64,000 bases of DNA from an uncultured Clostridia bacterium (GCA_947165085.1 CAMUZA010000005.1:1-64000); one strand, 5' to 3'; positions 1 through 10,347 are shown, numbered from the stretch's first letter. Made by a program: numbers and translations. Notes: generated from the letters alone by a model not told the origin.

Positions 1-32
1 GCCTGCGACCTACATAGAACAATCTAGTGACC

Positions 33-701
33 CTAAATTAACATGTTCCTATACTCCGTAACGAGAGATCTTTCGTCATAGTTGCCAGCATCCACATGAT
101 GCTGGATCAAGCTGCTTAATTCATTAGCAAAAGCGTCATCCAATTTCAATTTCTTAATAGACGGCTTTATTGCTTTTAAGAATGCCTCATTGTTAAATGT
201 CTTACTCCATTCTGCTTTTGCCAAATACTCCAACATAAACATTTCAAGCGCGTCTCTATGCTTGTTTTCTTTACTCAGAATTTTTGCTTGGTAACCTCTA
301 ATTTTCTCGATTGGCAGTCGGTCTGTTCCAATTAAGCTATTTAAAAACCCCCATGCTTTGTCATTTTGCCCAGCTTTTATGTATAGATCGACAAGAAATG
401 AAGTATGTGAATTCGAGTTTATAGGTACAGCAGAGTGCAGCAGGACTTTTTCATAAGCAGCAATTGCCTTTTCACAGTCTCCATCGGAAGAATACTGCTC
501 TCGCGCCTCAATTAATATTTTGAGCAATCGGTCTTGTTCGGCAAGATCGTCCGTCGCCTTACGAAATGAAGGGCTTTTCTTGTATAGTTCTTCTTTGATC
601 GTTTTGCTGCGCTCTTCTTGAGAAGAGCAGTTTTTGCAAAGACCATCCTTATTCACTGATAAGAAAATGCCCGATTTTCCGCATTTTTTACACCGCGCCA
701 T
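33..701 (-). CDS. Zinc-ribbon plus TPR-like hypothetical protein
   Basis: 222 aa ORF; N-terminal CKKCGKSG...CKNC zinc-ribbon pattern followed by helical repeat-like sequence; RBS-like gggagg upstream on the minus strand; AT-rich relative to neighbours. Confidence 0.7.
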   Translation of the reverse strand: MARCKKCGKSGIFLSVNKDGLCKNCSSQEERSKTIKEELYKKSPSFRKATDDLAEQDRLLKILIEAREQYSSDGDCEKAIAAYEKVLLHSAVPINSNSHTSFLVDLYIKAGQNDKAWGFLNSLIGTDRLPIEKIRGYQAKILSKENKHRDALEMFMLEYLAKAEWSKTFNNEAFLKAIKPSIKKLKLDDAFANELSSLIQHHVDAGNYDERSLVTEYRNMLI

Positions 702-771
702 GATTTCTCCCTCCTATTCTTCTTTATAACTATAATAAACTGGAGTTATTGAAAAGGCAAGCTGAGATAAA

Positions 772-809
772 AAAAGGTGGATGTAATTGAAATCCGTTAC
801 ATCCACCCG
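772..809 (-). terminator. Intrinsic terminator hairpin
   Basis: Minus strand gggtggatgtaacggatttcaattacatccaccttttttt: stem ggtggatgtaa/ttacatccacc followed by a T-run. Confidence 0.6.
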
Positions 810-1007
810 ATATGGTCCGAGTGGAGATAACGGATTTGAGCAACCCCAAACAAAATCAAGTATTCACGGCGCCTGCGCGCATTCTTTCTCCGCTTCGCCC
901 TTTTCCGAAAGATGAATCGCAACAAAGAGCAGAATCCTATTGTCTTTTACGTGAAAAAAAGGTATATTTAGTTTATCAGCATTTCTATTGAGGCAGGTTT
1001 CGATCAT

Positions 1008-2738
1008 ATGAACGTTTTTTGCGAGCGGAAGTTCCGGTCAATGCTTTTGTCGGGGATTTTTACAAAAGCGGTTATGTACATAATGCTCCTATGCGACAGT
1101 ATTATCGCGGGTTTTTTTGTCGGCGAGGCGGGGGTCGCGGCGATCAACGCGATCACGCCCGTTACCGGCGTCGTGACTTTTTTCGGCGATCTCTGTTCGA
1201 CGGGCGTCGGCATCGTTTTCACCCGGGAGGTCGGAGCGATGAGAAAAAAGCGCGCCGACGAGATCTACGGTCAGGGGCTTATTATCAGCCTTTCCATCGG
1301 GCTTTTATCGGCGCTTGCGATCTTTCTGATGCGCGGCTTTTATTTCAACCTGAACGGCGTGGCGGGAGAGATCCGGGGGGAAGCGCTCAAATATTATATG
1401 CTTATGCCGACCAACGCCTTTCTGACGATCGTGATTTTTTATCTTGAACAGATGGTCTACAGCGACGGCGACGAGCTGTGCAACAACGTCTGCTACGTCT
1501 TCCAGATCGGCGGGAATATCGTGTGTTCCGTCGTACTTGCGAAGTTTATGGGGATGACCGGCATCATCCTCGGATCGATCATCGGAAACTCCCTCGGTAT
1601 CCTCGCCTGCGTCTGGCATTATTTTCGCAAGGGCAACACGCTTCATTTTACGTGGCATCTTTCATTCAGGGACTTTCTTCGGACGTCGCGATACAGCATC
1701 GTCGATTCCTCAGTTTATCTGTGCTGGGCGCTGATGGACTACGTTCTGATCGGATTTGTTTCGAGCCGCTACGGAGATCCCGGACTGATCACCCTTGCCG
1801 TTGTCGTAAGTCTGATCGAATTCGGCGTCGTGCTTGACGGCGTCGGTATGGCGATGCAGCCGCTGATCGGCACTTATTTCGGGGAAAGGAATCACCGCCT
1901 GATCAAACGGGTCATGAAATCGGGAATTAAGGCGGCATTGATCCAGGGCGTCGCGGCGACGGCGCTGATCTGTATTTTTGCCAAACAGTTCTGCGGCCTT
2001 TTCGGTATCACGGGAGGCGCTGCGCTGGAGCCGTCGGTTGCCGCGGTGCGGATCGTATCGTTCGGATTTACCTTTGTCAGCGCCGTGTCGCTGACGACCT
2101 CATACTATATGCTGATCGACCGGATCGGAATGGCGACGTGTATCGCCTGTTTGCAGAACGGCGCGCTGTATATGGCTCTTCCGATCTTCGGAGGTATGCT
2201 CTTCGGTATAACAGGTATGTGGGCGGGATTTGTCATATCACCGCTTTTGACGCTGATCGCTGCGCTGATCTTCGTATATCTGCGCTTCGGAAAAGACGAC
2301 TTTCCTTTCCTTTTGAAGAATATGGATTCCGAGATCGTCGTGATGGACGACAAGCTGACTCCCAAGACCTCGGTAAAGCTTTCCGAGCAGGTCGGCGATT
2401 CCATGCTTTCTCACGGATATTCGAAGGAGACCTCCAATCGCGCGGCGTTATTTGTCGAAGAGATCGGTCTGACGGTTCTCGAAAAGAACAAAAAGTCGAA
2501 AAAGCAGGTGCTGATCGAGCTGTCGCTTTTCTATGATGAGGATTCGGTCCTCATTATCGAACGCGATTCGGGAAATCTTTTCGACGTCACGGATCCGGAT
2601 CTTGAGATCGCCGGTCTCAGCAGTCTGACCCTGAACGGACTTATGAAGTCGCATACGGAAAAGGCTTATCTCGTGACCACCGGTTACAACAGGAATATGA
2701 TCCGTTTCCGCCTTGACGGCGCGGCGGAGGTACGCTGA
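1008..2738 (+). CDS. MATE-family efflux transporter with C-terminal HATPase-like (anti-sigma/RsbW-like) domain
   Basis: 576 aa; multiple TM helices and MATE-like N-terminus (FTKAVMYIMLLCDSIIAGFFVGEAGVAAINAITPV); soluble ~125 aa C-terminus (SNRAALFVEEIGLTVLEKN...) resembling GHKL ATPase regions. Confidence 0.8.
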   Translation: MNVFCERKFRSMLLSGIFTKAVMYIMLLCDSIIAGFFVGEAGVAAINAITPVTGVVTFFGDLCSTGVGIVFTREVGAMRKKRADEIYGQGLIISLSIGLLSALAIFLMRGFYFNLNGVAGEIRGEALKYYMLMPTNAFLTIVIFYLEQMVYSDGDELCNNVCYVFQIGGNIVCSVVLAKFMGMTGIILGSIIGNSLGILACVWHYFRKGNTLHFTWHLSFRDFLRTSRYSIVDSSVYLCWALMDYVLIGFVSSRYGDPGLITLAVVVSLIEFGVVLDGVGMAMQPLIGTYFGERNHRLIKRVMKSGIKAALIQGVAATALICIFAKQFCGLFGITGGAALEPSVAAVRIVSFGFTFVSAVSLTTSYYMLIDRIGMATCIACLQNGALYMALPIFGGMLFGITGMWAGFVISPLLTLIAALIFVYLRFGKDDFPFLLKNMDSEIVVMDDKLTPKTSVKLSEQVGDSMLSHGYSKETSNRAALFVEEIGLTVLEKNKKSKKQVLIELSLFYDEDSVLIIERDSGNLFDVTDPDLEIAGLSSLTLNGLMKSHTEKAYLVTTGYNRNMIRFRLDGAAEVR

Positions 2739-4333
2739 TGTATATTATCATCTACGATTTCGGAACGAGCAGCCTGAAGACCTGCCTGTTCAGCGTCGAC
2801 AACGGCGGGATCGCCGTCGAGGCGTCTTCAAACGCCTCATACGGTCTTTACGTTCTCGAAAACGGCGGCGCCGAGCAGGATCCCGGGGAATGGTGGCAGG
2901 CGATCTGTAAAACGACAAAAGAACTCTTTGACAAAACGGAGGTCAAGCCCGAAGAGATTTCCGGCATCGCCTTCTGCGCGCAGATGCAGGGGGTCGTCCT
3001 CGTCGACGAAAACGGAAGAGCGCTGCGCCCGGCGATGAGCTATATGGACTGCCGGGGAGCAAAGGAGTTCAACGACTGTATGGGAAAAGGGATCGTCAAG
3101 GTGTCCGGATGCAGTCTCTATAAGCTTCTTCGGAATCTGCGCGTGAATTACGCCGGATCGACAAGCGTCAAAGATCCCGTATGGAAGTATAAGTGGGTCG
3201 AAAACAACGAGCCGGAGCTGTTTGAAAAGGTCGACAAATGGCTTGACGTAAGCGACTATCTTGTTTCGCGCTGTACCGGGAAGATCGTAAGGACAGCGGA
3301 TTCCGCCTTTGCGACCTTCCTCTACGATACCCGCAAGGGCAGGGAGGGCTGGAACAAAGGGCTTTTGAAGATGTATAAGGTCAAGCCCGAACACCTTCCC
3401 CCCATAATAAACAGCACCGATCTCGCCGGCGCTCTGATCGAAGGGGCGGCAAAAGACCTCGGTCTGAAGCCGGGCACGCCTGTTTTCGGAGGCGGGGGCG
3501 ACACGACCTTCGTCAACATCGGCGCGGGATGTACGACGCCGGGCGACACGCATATCTACGTCGGAACGTCGGGCTGGGTATCCACTTTCCTCAACCGCCA
3601 GGCGGTCGATATCAACGCCATGATAACAGGCGTTCTGTCGGCGATTCCCGGTTATTTCAACTACTATGCCGAGCTTGAAACGGCGGGCAAGTGCTACGAA
3701 TGGGTCAAAAACCACCTCGCTTTGGATGAGATCAACGTTTACCTTGAGAAAACCAAGGTCACGGACGATTTCGAAAGCAAGTTCACCAGTCTGTACGACT
3801 ATATGTCAGCGGAAGCCGGCAAGGTGCCGCCCGGGGCGAACGGCGTGATATTCACCCCCTGGCTTCACGGCAACCGTTGTCCTTTCGAAGATGCAAACGC
3901 CGCCGGGATGTTTTTCAACATCAGGATCGACACCGGCAAGCGGGATATGATCCGCGCCGTTCTCGAGGGGATCTGTTATCACCTGCGCTGGCTGCTTGAA
4001 TGTGAAGCGAAAAAAGTCAAGACCTCCGACACAGTACGATTTGTGGGCGGCGGATCGCTGTCTCCGGTGATTTGTCAGATGCTCGCGGACATTACCGGCA
4101 GGACGGTCGAGACCGTGGATAACGCGCAGCAGGTCGGCGCCGTCGGAGCCGCAATAGTCGTTGCGGCGGGGCTTACGGGAGAAAGCGCCGCCGAGCTTTC
4201 CCGTCGGATCGTGAAGGCGAACCGCACCTACCTTCCCGATCAGGAAAACAAGGCGGTATATGAGCGCAATTACAAGGTATTCAAGAATTTATACAAGTCC
4301 AACGTCTCGAATTTCAGACAGCTGAACGCCTGA
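2738..4333 (+). CDS. FGGY-family carbohydrate kinase (xylulokinase-like)
   Basis: 531 aa; YDFGTSSLKTCLF N-terminal phosphate-binding motif, CAQMQGVVLVDENG, GGGDTTFVNIGAG, FVGGGSLSPVICQMLADITGR; start codon overlaps the stop of the preceding MATE gene. Confidence 0.9.
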   Translation: MYIIIYDFGTSSLKTCLFSVDNGGIAVEASSNASYGLYVLENGGAEQDPGEWWQAICKTTKELFDKTEVKPEEISGIAFCAQMQGVVLVDENGRALRPAMSYMDCRGAKEFNDCMGKGIVKVSGCSLYKLLRNLRVNYAGSTSVKDPVWKYKWVENNEPELFEKVDKWLDVSDYLVSRCTGKIVRTADSAFATFLYDTRKGREGWNKGLLKMYKVKPEHLPPIINSTDLAGALIEGAAKDLGLKPGTPVFGGGGDTTFVNIGAGCTTPGDTHIYVGTSGWVSTFLNRQAVDINAMITGVLSAIPGYFNYYAELETAGKCYEWVKNHLALDEINVYLEKTKVTDDFESKFTSLYDYMSAEAGKVPPGANGVIFTPWLHGNRCPFEDANAAGMFFNIRIDTGKRDMIRAVLEGICYHLRWLLECEAKKVKTSDTVRFVGGGSLSPVICQMLADITGRTVETVDNAQQVGAVGAAIVVAAGLTGESAAELSRRIVKANRTYLPDQENKAVYERNYKVFKNLYKSNVSNFRQLNA

Positions 4334-4397
4334 CGAAGCGTAATACGCGTCGGGTCTCAACACGCCCGGCGGTCAATACCGTCACCGTTTATACAAA

Positions 4398-5039
4398 ATG
4401 CGGAGGTCATCTATGAACGTATATGATTTCGACGGCACGATCTATTACCCGGATTGCGCCGTGAGCTTTGCCCTTTGGTGTATGAGGCGGCATCCGTCTT
4501 TGTGGTTTACTTTTTTCCCAAAGGCGATCAAAAGTATCATAGGTCATAAGCGCGGAAAGGTGCCGCGTTATGTTATGGAGCGCACATTTTTCAGCTTCCT
4601 TTGCAAGGTCGACGATTTCGACGTACAAATTGAAAAATTCTGGGACAAGCACGAAAAGCGCATCTCCGCCTGGTATCTCGCGCAGAAAAAGCCGGATGAT
4701 CTCATCATCAGCGCTTCCCCGAAATGCATCATCGAGCCCATAGCAAAAAGGCTTGGCGTAAACTGCGTCGCGACGGAATATGACCGGGAGTTCGGCGTAT
4801 TTGTGGACAATCTCATGTATGCCAAGGGAAAAGCCGCGTATCTGATCGAACACGGGTTCCCGGTGGTGGATCATTTCTATTCGGATTCACTCGCGGATAC
4901 GCCTCTGGCGCTTTGTGCGGAAAAGGCGCATCTCATCACCGACAAAGCGCGGAAGGTGAACGACTGGCCGGATCTTGATGAAGAGACCATGAAAAAAGTC
5001 CACCAAAAGATCGACACGGGGTGGTCGATACACCTGTGA
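4398..5039 (+). CDS. HAD-superfamily phosphatase (HAD-IB-like)
   Basis: 213 aa; N-terminal YDFDGTIY (DxDGT) motif; SASPKCIIEPIAKRLG; YSDSLADTPL. Confidence 0.85.
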   Translation: MRRSSMNVYDFDGTIYYPDCAVSFALWCMRRHPSLWFTFFPKAIKSIIGHKRGKVPRYVMERTFFSFLCKVDDFDVQIEKFWDKHEKRISAWYLAQKKPDDLIISASPKCIIEPIAKRLGVNCVATEYDREFGVFVDNLMYAKGKAAYLIEHGFPVVDHFYSDSLADTPLALCAEKAHLITDKARKVNDWPDLDEETMKKVHQKIDTGWSIHL

Positions 5040-5093
5040 TGAATCGATATCAATCAAAACCCATGAAATACGGGGGGTAAACATATAGTGAGG

Positions 5094-5128
5094 GCGCTGA
5101 TTTTATATCAAAATCAGCGCTTTTTTTT
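5094..5128 (+). terminator. Intrinsic terminator
   Basis: gcgctgattttatatcaaaatcagcgcttttttttgg: stem gcgctgatttt/aaaatcagcgc plus T8. Confidence 0.85.
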
Positions 5129-5129
5129 G

Positions 5130-5281
5130 GTACGGGCGACAGGACTTGTTCTCGCTCCCGCGGTTTCGTCTTTCGCTGAACGCGAAAGACTCAAGGTCGC
5201 TCGGTCAGGGTCGGTAGTGAATGACAGCCCACCGGGCTGTCATTCACTACCGACCCGTCAAGTCCTGTTATGCAATCGTAC
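5130..5281. repeat. Palindromic MITE-like element with three-way-junction symmetry
   Basis: Terminal inverted repeats gtacg...acaggacttg / caagtcctgt...cgtac; internal hairpins gtctttcgc/gcgaaagac and a perfect 23-bp stem with 3-nt loop (5208-5256). Confidence 0.7.
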
Positions 5282-5320
5282 TAAATAAGGACGGACGCCG
5301 CAAGGGCATCCGTCCTTATA

Positions 5321-5396
<76 letters not shown>

Positions 5397-5576
5397 ATAT
5401 GGTGTGAGGCTTTGCCTCAGTGCCAGTATAGAATAGCACAGAATCTATAGGATGTCAAGAAAAATCTTTTGACGCGCTACGACTTTTTTCACATCGCTTT
5501 TTATCGAAAAAAGTCGTAACCGCCGGGTGCAAAAGCCAGCATCCGGCGGTTGTGAATCAGCGTTCGACCGATCGGA

Positions 5577-5993
5577 TTACTGCAAATACTGCCTGATCGC
5601 GTCGGTGGCGTTGGCGGGATCGTCGGAGACGACGAGCGTAAAGTCCAGATCGTTCGCCTTGCCAAACTTATCGCACCAGAGGGCGAAGTCCTCGACCTCC
5701 GCCATGCCTGCGCCGTCGACCTGCTTATAGAAGCTGTCGATGAAGATATGGCTGATGTCGAAATTGCCCGCGTGCAGGCCGCTGACGAAGCCCTTGAGGA
5801 AGGCGAGGGTGCCCTCTGCCTTGTATTCCTGATAATCGATCAGGCGGACGTGCATATCAATATCGTAACGGAGCTTGGTGCCTTTTTCGATGCAGACCAT
5901 GCTGCCGGTTTCATTTTTTACAGCGGTGTTGATGTCATGGATGAGACGCTTTGTTTTGCCGGAGCCCTTCAGTCCCATGATGATCTTGACCAT
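5577..5993 (-). CDS. Small P-loop ATP-binding protein of unknown function
   Basis: 138 aa; N-terminal MVKIIMGLKGSGKTKRLI Walker A; downstream HIFIDSFYK Walker B-like segment. Confidence 0.75.
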   Translation of the reverse strand: MVKIIMGLKGSGKTKRLIHDINTAVKNETGSMVCIEKGTKLRYDIDMHVRLIDYQEYKAEGTLAFLKGFVSGLHAGNFDISHIFIDSFYKQVDGAGMAEVEDFALWCDKFGKANDLDFTLVVSDDPANATDAIRQYLQ

Positions 5994-6056
5994 AGGAAAT
6001 TCCCCCTTTGTTTTGATAATCCGATTATATCAGTTCTTCGCGGGAAAAGCAAGCGA

Positions 6057-7346
6057 TCAATAGCCGGGTTTTCCGAGCAGATGGAACATGTTCTTCTTAT
6101 AGAATTCGACGCCCGGCTGGTTGAACGGGTTGACGCCGAGCATATAGGCGGAGATGCCGCAGCTCAGCTCGAAGAAGTAGAACAGCTCGCCGATGGTGTC
6201 CGCGTCGACCTCGTCGGTCTGCAGGACGATAACGGGAACGCCGCCGTCAACGTGGGCGTTCAGCGTGCCGAGGAACGCCTGCTCCTCGACGAAGTCGAGC
6301 GTCTTGCCCTCCAGATAGTTCAGACCGTCCAGATTCTTCCAATCCAGCTCGATCGCGGTCTTTTTGCGCGGCGGGGTGAAGCGGACAACGGTCTCGAAGA
6401 GATTACGCTCGCCCTGCTGGATCATCTGACCGAGGGAGTGCAGATCGGCGGTGAATTCGGCGGTGGCGGGGAAAATGCCCTTGCCGTCCTTGCCCTCGCT
6501 CTCGCCGAAGAGCTGCTGCCACCAGCCGCCGAAGCATTTGAAGCTCGGCTCGTAGCAGCAAAGCATTTCAATCTTCTTGCCCTTGCGGTAAAGCAGGTTG
6601 CGGATCGCGGCATACTGCCACGCGGGGTTCTCAAAGGAGCGGACATCCAGCTCTTTTCTGGCTCTTGCGGCGCCGAGCATGACGTCGGTGGGGTTGATGC
6701 CCGCGACTGCCATCGGCAGCAGACCCACGGCGGTCAGAACGCTGTAGCGGCCGCCGACGTCGGGCGGGATCACGAAGGTCTCATAGCCTTCTTCGGTCGC
6801 CATCTGGCGCAGGGCACCCTTTTCGGGGTCGGTGGTGACATAAATGCGCTTCTTTGCCTTTTCCGCGCCGTACTTGCGCTCAAGCATCCATCGCAGCGCG
6901 CGCGTGGCGATAGCCGGCTCGGTGGTCGTGCCGGACTTGGAGATGATGTTGATGGAGAAATCCTTGCCCTCCAGCAGAGCACACAGCTCCTGCCATGCGC
7001 GCGTGGAGAGGTTGTTGCCTGCGAAGAATACCTGCGTGTCATTGGTCAGATTGTAGTTCTGCCCCTTGACCAGCTCGATCGCGGCGCGCGGTCCGAGATA
7101 GGAGCCGCCGATGCCGACGACGACGAAGACCTGCGAATCGGAGCGGATGCGCTCCGCGGCGCGGCGGATGCGGCGCATTTCTTCGGTCTCCTCGAAGGTG
7201 GGAAGATTCAGCCAGCCGAGGAAATCGCTGCCGGGGCCTTTGCCCTCGGTCAGGACCTTATGCGCGTTGAAAACCTCCTGCTCCGTTGCGAGCAGATCGG
7301 GCAGGGACAGGTCGCCCCATACGTTGGAAATGTCAACTTTTATCAT
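6057..7346 (-). CDS. pgi: Glucose-6-phosphate isomerase
   Basis: 429 aa; [50 protein letters not shown] motifs. Confidence 0.96.
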   Translation of the reverse strand: MIKVDISNVWGDLSLPDLLATEQEVFNAHKVLTEGKGPGSDFLGWLNLPTFEETEEMRRIRRAAERIRSDSQVFVVVGIGGSYLGPRAAIELVKGQNYNLTNDTQVFFAGNNLSTRAWQELCALLEGKDFSINIISKSGTTTEPAIATRALRWMLERKYGAEKAKKRIYVTTDPEKGALRQMATEEGYETFVIPPDVGGRYSVLTAVGLLPMAVAGINPTDVMLGAARARKELDVRSFENPAWQYAAIRNLLYRKGKKIEMLCCYEPSFKCFGGWWQQLFGESEGKDGKGIFPATAEFTADLHSLGQMIQQGERNLFETVVRFTPPRKKTAIELDWKNLDGLNYLEGKTLDFVEEQAFLGTLNAHVDGGVPVIVLQTDEVDADTIGELFYFFELSCGISAYMLGVNPFNQPGVEFYKKNMFHLLGKPGY

Positions 7347-7536
7347 GAACGATGCTCCTTCGCAATAAATTTTGGCTCTATTTTAATGTTACACCAAACG
7401 ACGGTAAAAAACAAGCAAATTCCGAAAAAAGTTTGCGCCGGAAGAAGATTGCGGCAATAGTGGATTATAATATGGGATATGAAATGCCGCAGAGTCGGAG
7501 AACAGACTCTGCGGCATTGGTATGATTGCGATTGGA

Positions 7537-10029
7537 TTATTTTGCGAAATTCTCAATGAAGCGCATGAGAATGGTCGAAACCTGCGCTCTCGTGGCGTTG
7601 CCTTGCGGCAGGAGTTTGCCGTCGGAGCCGCCGATGATCTTCTCGGCGACTGCCCACTTGATCGCGTCCGTCGCCCAACTGCTGACCTTGCCGCGGTCGG
7701 GGAAGCCGCTCAGGTCGCCGCGCTTCGACGTGTCGAAGCCCTTTTTCTCGGCGTAGCGGAACAGGATCGCCGCCATCTGCTCGCGCGTGATGTTGCCGTT
7801 CGGATCGAATTTGCCGTTGCCGACACCGCCGACGATGCCGTTTGCCGCCGCCCACGCGACCGCCTGCGTGTACCACTGCCCGTCGGGCACGTCCGTAAAG
7901 GTGTTTTTGCCCTCCTTCGGCTCTCCTTCGTACCGCCACAGAACGGTCACGAGCATAGCACGGGTCATCGGGTCGTTCGGCGCGAATCTGTTATTCCCCA
8001 CGCCGTTCATCAGCTTATGTTCTACGGCGTAATTCACCGCGTCGTAGTACCACGCGCTCGAAGCAACGTCGTTGAAGCTTGTCGACGGCGGCGTCACCGG
8101 CGTGTTACCCAAATCGACGAATATGAATCCGTTCTCCTCGGCGTAGGCCTGCGCCGCGGAACCCTTGTAGCCGTAGATCGTAAAGTCGTCTACCTTTAAG
8201 TATTCGTAGGTTTCGTCGTAACCAAACGCCAAATCGCCGATGCTCGTCACGCTGTCCGGAATCGTCACGCTCGTCAGCCCGGTGCAGCCGTAGAACGCAG
8301 AATCGCCGATACTCGTCACGCTGTCCGGAATCGTCACGCTCGTCAGCCCGGTGCAGCCGAAGAACGCCCCAGCGCCGATGCTCGTCACGCTGTCCGGAAT
8401 CGTAATGCTCGTCAGCCCTTCGCACCAGTTGAACGCCTCATCGCCGATGCTCGTCACGCTGTCCGGGATCGTAATGCTCGTCAGCCCTTCGCACCCGTAG
8501 AACGCCCCATCGCCGATGCTCGTCACGCTGTCCGGGATCGTAATGCTCGTCAGCCCTTCGCACCCGAGGAACGCCTTATCGCCGATGCTCGTCACGCTGT
8601 CCGGGATCGTAATGCTCGTCAGAGAGTGGCAGTCCGTGAACGCATAACTGCCGATGCTCGTCACGCTGTCCGGGATCGTAATGCTCGTCAGAGAGCAGTC
8701 CGTGAACGCATTATCTGCAATCAGCTTTGTGCCGGCTTTGACCGTGTAAGCGCCCGCTAACGTCTTTTTTGCTTTTATCAGATAGTTTCCAATATATAAG
8801 ACGCCGTTTGTCCAGTTGGATTCGTTATTATAGTAACCGGTGTTATTGAACGCAGAACTGCCGATGCTCGTCACGCCGCTGCCGATCGTCACGCTCGTCA
8901 GTCCGCTGCAGCCGTAGAACGCATACTCGCCAATACTCGTCACGCTGTCCGGGATTGTCACGCTCGTCAGTCCGCTGCAGCCGTAGAACGCATACTCGCC
9001 AATACTCGTCACGCTGTCCGGGATTGTCACGCTCGTCAGCCCGCTGCAGTCGTAGAACGCATAATCTGCAATCAGCTTTGTGCCGGCTTTGACCGTGTAA
9101 GCGCCAGCTAACGTCTTTTTTGCTTTTATCAGATAGTTTCCAATATATAAGACGCTGTTTGTCCAGTTGGATTCGTTATTATAGTAACCGGTGTTATTGA
9201 ACGCAGAATTGCTGATGCACGTCACGCCGCTGCCGATCGTCACGCTCGTCAGCCCGGTGCAGTTGTAGAACGCAGAACCGCCGATGCTCGTCACGCTGTC
9301 CGGGATCGTCACGCTCGTCAGCCCGCTGCAGCCGAAGAACGCCCCAGCGCCGATGCTCGTCACGCTGTCCGGGATCGTCACGCTTGTCAGCCCGGCGCAG
9401 TTGTAGAACGCATACTCGCCGATGCTCGTCACGCCTTCGGGGATCACCAGATCCGTAACGAGCGTGCCGTTCAGATAGAGCTTTTTCGCAATAGTTAACG
9501 GGTTTGATGCAAGATATGCCTGATTTTCAAAGTAGATTTCGCACCACGCCGCAAGATCCGAAATATAGACTGCGCTCAGCCACTCACATCCTTCAAACGC
9601 ACCCATGCCGATGCTCGTCACGCCGCTGCCGATCGTCACGCTCGTCAGCTCGGTGCAGCCGGAGAACGCAGAACGGCCGATGCTCGTCACGCTGTTCGGG
9701 ATCGTCACGCTCGTCAGCCCGAGACACTCTTTGAACGCAGAACGGCCGATGCTCGTCACGCCGTTGCCGATTTGGACGTCCTTTATGGATTCTGCGTAGC
9801 TGTGCCATGGGATGTCTTCGCTGCTCCACCACCAATCGGACATTTCTCCCGTACCGCTGATCTCCAGCACGCCGGTGTCGGTGTCTAATGTCCAAGTCAG
9901 GTTACTGCCGTCGCCTTCGCCGCCGCAGTACCCGGAGTAGGTTTCCGCACTCGCTGTGAGCAGGGTCGCGGGGAGCAATGCGCAAAGAAGTGCGATTGCA
10001 AGGAATAGTGCTATCAGTCGTTTTTTCAT
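7537..10029 (-). CDS. Secreted BspA-type leucine-rich repeat protein with C-terminal SLH domains
   Basis: Listed ORF extends to 10146, but ATG at 10029 with gga-gaa RBS and a signal peptide ([28 protein letters not shown]) is the likelier start; ~23-aa LRR_5 repeats ([23 protein letters not shown]); three SLH-like repeats at the C-terminus. Confidence 0.92.
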   Translation of the reverse strand: MKKRLIALFLAIALLCALLPATLLTASAETYSGYCGGEGDGSNLTWTLDTDTGVLEISGTGEMSDWWWSSEDIPWHSYAESIKDVQIGNGVTSIGRSAFKECLGLTSVTIPNSVTSIGRSAFSGCTELTSVTIGSGVTSIGMGAFEGCEWLSAVYISDLAAWCEIYFENQAYLASNPLTIAKKLYLNGTLVTDLVIPEGVTSIGEYAFYNCAGLTSVTIPDSVTSIGAGAFFGCSGLTSVTIPDSVTSIGGSAFYNCTGLTSVTIGSGVTCISNSAFNNTGYYNNESNWTNSVLYIGNYLIKAKKTLAGAYTVKAGTKLIADYAFYDCSGLTSVTIPDSVTSIGEYAFYGCSGLTSVTIPDSVTSIGEYAFYGCSGLTSVTIGSGVTSIGSSAFNNTGYYNNESNWTNGVLYIGNYLIKAKKTLAGAYTVKAGTKLIADNAFTDCSLTSITIPDSVTSIGSYAFTDCHSLTSITIPDSVTSIGDKAFLGCEGLTSITIPDSVTSIGDGAFYGCEGLTSITIPDSVTSIGDEAFNWCEGLTSITIPDSVTSIGAGAFFGCTGLTSVTIPDSVTSIGDSAFYGCTGLTSVTIPDSVTSIGDLAFGYDETYEYLKVDDFTIYGYKGSAAQAYAEENGFIFVDLGNTPVTPPSTSFNDVASSAWYYDAVNYAVEHKLMNGVGNNRFAPNDPMTRAMLVTVLWRYEGEPKEGKNTFTDVPDGQWYTQAVAWAAANGIVGGVGNGKFDPNGNITREQMAAILFRYAEKKGFDTSKRGDLSGFPDRGKVSSWATDAIKWAVAEKIIGGSDGKLLPQGNATRAQVSTILMRFIENFAK
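8220..9440 (-). repeat. In-frame tandem 69-nt LRR-coding repeats, including a larger internal duplication
   Basis: Recurring gatgctcgtcacgctgtccgggatcgt(c/a)a(c/t)gctcgtcag every ~69 nt; a ~190-nt block near 8704-8900 is nearly identical to 9058-9250. Confidence 0.9.
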
Positions 10030-10065
10030 CTTGTTTCTCCTTTTCTTTTGTTTGAATTTTCCGGG

Positions 10066-10236
10066 GAACAAAAAAGTGCGCAGCCGAAGCTGCGCACCGG
10101 AAAACGCACAGCTTCTTTGCTGCGACACAAATTCCAATTCATACAATCAGGTATGCGGAAATGAGCGTGCGTTTTTCCCTAAAGAAAAAAAGGCACACTG
10201 ACCGTATGAATCCTTATGAATTTGTGTCGCAAAGAT
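10066..10236 (-). promoter_or_regulatory. Candidate structured 5' leader RNA (riboswitch-like attenuator), copy 1
   Basis: 13-bp P1 (10122-10134 with 10218-10230), P2 (10137-10144 with 10204-10211), conserved core 10151-10176, antiterminator strand 10099-10112, terminator arms 10076-10084/10089-10097 then U-run; same architecture as 47424-47590. Confidence 0.7.
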
Positions 10237-10347
10237 AGTTTAGCATATCGTATTCCGTTTTGCAAGCAAAAACGGTCGCTTTCCGGCAGAAAGCACAACG
10301 TTTAACGCGCCGTAAAGCATTCCCCTCGGAGGGCAAGAATTCTCAAC

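Noticed and set aside
5748-7460. 570-aa plus-strand ORF
   Set aside because: Antisense to pgi; low-complexity, Asp/Glu/Leu/Ala-rich translation typical of the complement of a high-GC gene.
8220-9440. CRISPR-like regular repeats
   Set aside because: Periodicity is 69 nt, in-frame and encodes 23-aa LRRs; no spacers of unrelated sequence and no cas genes.
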